A stretch of 34,037 nt of DNA from contig JAKADC010000007.1 in the NCBI GenBank assembly GCA_021820845.1, forward strand, positions 165,300 through 199,336. The letters run 5' to 3'. This DNA comes from Pseudomonadota bacterium. GTDB taxonomy: Bacteria; Pseudomonadota; Gammaproteobacteria; Burkholderiales; Thiobacillaceae. The translations under genes were made by a program, and so were the position numbers. Positions 33,386 through 34,037 of the stretch are shown piece by piece (within the stretch, counting starts at the first letter, position 1; the number at the start of each line of letters is the position of its first letter). The notes beneath the pieces are model-generated. The model was not told the origin of the DNA, searched no databases, and saw only the letters and a program-made list of their open reading frames with translations.

Positions 33386-33407
33386 GAAGATGTTTGACAG
33401 CATCTTC
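33386..33407. repeat. Inverted repeat overlapping the -35 of the tRNA-tuf promoter
   Basis: GAAGATG (33386-33392) and CATCTTC (33401-33407) form a perfect 7-bp dyad around an 8-nt centre that contains most of the -35 box. It could be a repressor/activator site or the tail of a ychF terminator. Confidence 0.45.
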
Positions 33408-33423
33408 GGAAGCCCCCTATAAT
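33394..33423 (+). promoter_or_regulatory. Strong sigma-70 promoter for the tRNA-Tyr-Gly-Thr-tuf operon
   Basis: TTGACA at 33394-33399 and TATAAT at 33418-33423, both exact consensus, with an 18-bp spacer. The run TCTCGCGCTTC after the -10 is GC-rich in the manner of stringently controlled stable-RNA discriminators. The start would be about 8 bases before the first tRNA. Confidence 0.85.
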
Positions 33424-33438
33424 CTCGCGCTTCGTTTG

Positions 33439-33523
33439 GGTGGGGTTCCCGAGCGGTCAAAGGGATCAGACTGTAAATCTGACGGCTCTGCCTTCGAAGG
33501 TTCGAATCCTTCCCCCACCACCA
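33439..33523 (+). tRNA. tRNA-Tyr (GTA), CCA encoded
   Basis: 85 nt with a long class II variable arm. The acceptor stem GGTGGGG pairs with CCCCACC (33513-33519). The anticodon GTA is at 33473-33475 in the loop CTGTAAA. The T arm GAAGGTTCGAATCCTTC is followed by discriminator A and CCA. Confidence 0.96.
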
Positions 33524-33606
33524 GATCTTTGCAGCAGGAGCAGGGCGAAGCGGGAGGAGCGTGGTTGTTGGCGCTTTGGCGGCTTTACAATCGCGGCCCA
33601 CCCCAT

Positions 33607-33680
33607 GCGGGTGTAGCTCAATGGTAGAGCTGAAGCCTTCCAAGCTTAAGACGAGGGTTCGATTCCCTTCACCCGCTCCA
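33607..33680 (+). tRNA. tRNA-Gly (TCC), CCA encoded
   Basis: 74 nt. GCGGGTG pairs with CACCCGC (33670-33676). The anticodon TCC is at 33639-33641 in the loop CTTCCAA. The T arm GAGGGTTCGATTCCCTT is followed by discriminator T and CCA. Confidence 0.96.
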
Positions 33681-33713
33681 GTTTTGTATGGGCTTATTTG
33701 GTAGTAAGTCCGA

Positions 33714-33788
33714 GCCCATGTAGCTCAGTGGCAGAGCACTCCCTTGGTAAGGGAGAGGTCGGCAGTTCAATCCTGCCCATGGGCACCA
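33714..33788 (+). tRNA. tRNA-Thr (GGT), CCA encoded
   Basis: 75 nt. GCCCATG pairs with CATGGGC (33778-33784). The anticodon GGT is at 33746-33748 in the loop TTGGTAA. The T arm GGCAGTTCAATCCTGCC is followed by discriminator A and CCA. It precedes tuf as in other proteobacterial tRNA-tufB operons. Confidence 0.96.
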
Positions 33789-33913
33789 GGTTTTGGGTGG
33801 TCGTGTTGTTTGACGCGGCGCACCGGTGAGTTATGCGTCGAGAAGCGGTTGTCGGTATGAAGCGTGTGATGGACCGCATCGTTACTTGTGGAAAATTTTG
33901 AGGGGTACTTGAA

Positions 33914-34037
33914 ATGGCTAAGGAAAAATTCGAGCGGACCAAGCCGCACGTAAACGTTGGCACCATTGGACACGTTGACCACGGCAAGACCACCTTGACC
34001 GCGGCGATCACCACCATTTTGTCGAAGAAGTTTGGCG
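33914..34037 (+). CDS. tuf: Elongation factor Tu, N-terminal part (cut by window edge)
   Basis: The first 41 codons of EF-Tu, which carries aminoacyl-tRNA to the ribosome. The start [20 protein letters not shown] continues into the P-loop [10 protein letters not shown], exactly as in the family. The reading frame is open to the right edge. It is co-transcribed with the three tRNAs; by the usual gene order secE-nusG-rplK would follow outside the window. Confidence 0.97.

Overview
The window is GC-rich chromosomal DNA from a betaproteobacterium. The housekeeping half (ftsY-ftsE-ftsX, rsmD-coaD-fdx, mutM, lolB-ispE-tRNA-Gln-prs-rplY-pth-ychF, then tRNA-Tyr-Gly-Thr-tuf) and the proteins themselves fit Nitrosomonadales/Thiobacillaceae-like bacteria best. 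That placement is inference from gene order and protein character, not a database result. I see no insertion sequence, integrase, phage gene or CRISPR array.

Region 1 (1-5107) is a copper/silver efflux locus. A CusF-like copper chaperone, a CusC-like outer-membrane factor and a CusB-like adaptor (cut by the window edge) run leftwards. A CusR/CopR-type response regulator and its CusS-type kinase run rightwards. A near-palindromic CusR-type box lies between them. Region 2 (5139-6390) is a small leftward operon: a 45-residue CxxCC protein, a DUF1571-like exported protein and an SRPBCC-fold protein.

Region 3 (6391-10482) is the most interesting part. A 417-bp non-coding stretch holds a good sigma-54 promoter (6696-6711) with a dyad about 60 bp upstream. 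Downstream come a small exported protein made of exact 30-residue repeats starting GxGWDF, then a type C two-domain multicopper oxidase, a dihaem cytochrome c, a monohaem cytochrome c and a copper nitrite reductase. The last four reproduce the ncgABC-nirK cluster known from Nitrosomonas europaea.

Region 4 (10573-16719) is a second copper export set: a free-standing heavy-metal-binding domain protein, a CusB-like adaptor carrying the same domain, and a CusA-like RND pump, with no outer-membrane factor of its own. Convergent to it is a sigma-54 activator with a cysteine-rich PAS domain. A sequence matching 19 of 22 defined positions of the NsrR (nitric oxide sensor) operator lies directly in front of its start codon. 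My working model is NO -> NsrR -> this activator -> sigma-54 promoter at 6696 -> repeat protein and ncgABC-nirK, embedded between copper export genes. Each link is testable; the model is inference.

Region 5 (16865-34037) is housekeeping: cell division and membrane targeting (ftsY-ftsE-ftsX), a pair of M16 peptidase-like proteins (one active, one lacking the zinc motif), rsmD, coaD, an Alvin-type ferredoxin, a dynamin-like GTPase, mutM, a TPR lipoprotein, lolB, ispE, tRNA-Gln with a clear terminator, prs, rplY, pth, ychF, three tRNAs behind a near-consensus promoter, and the start of tuf.
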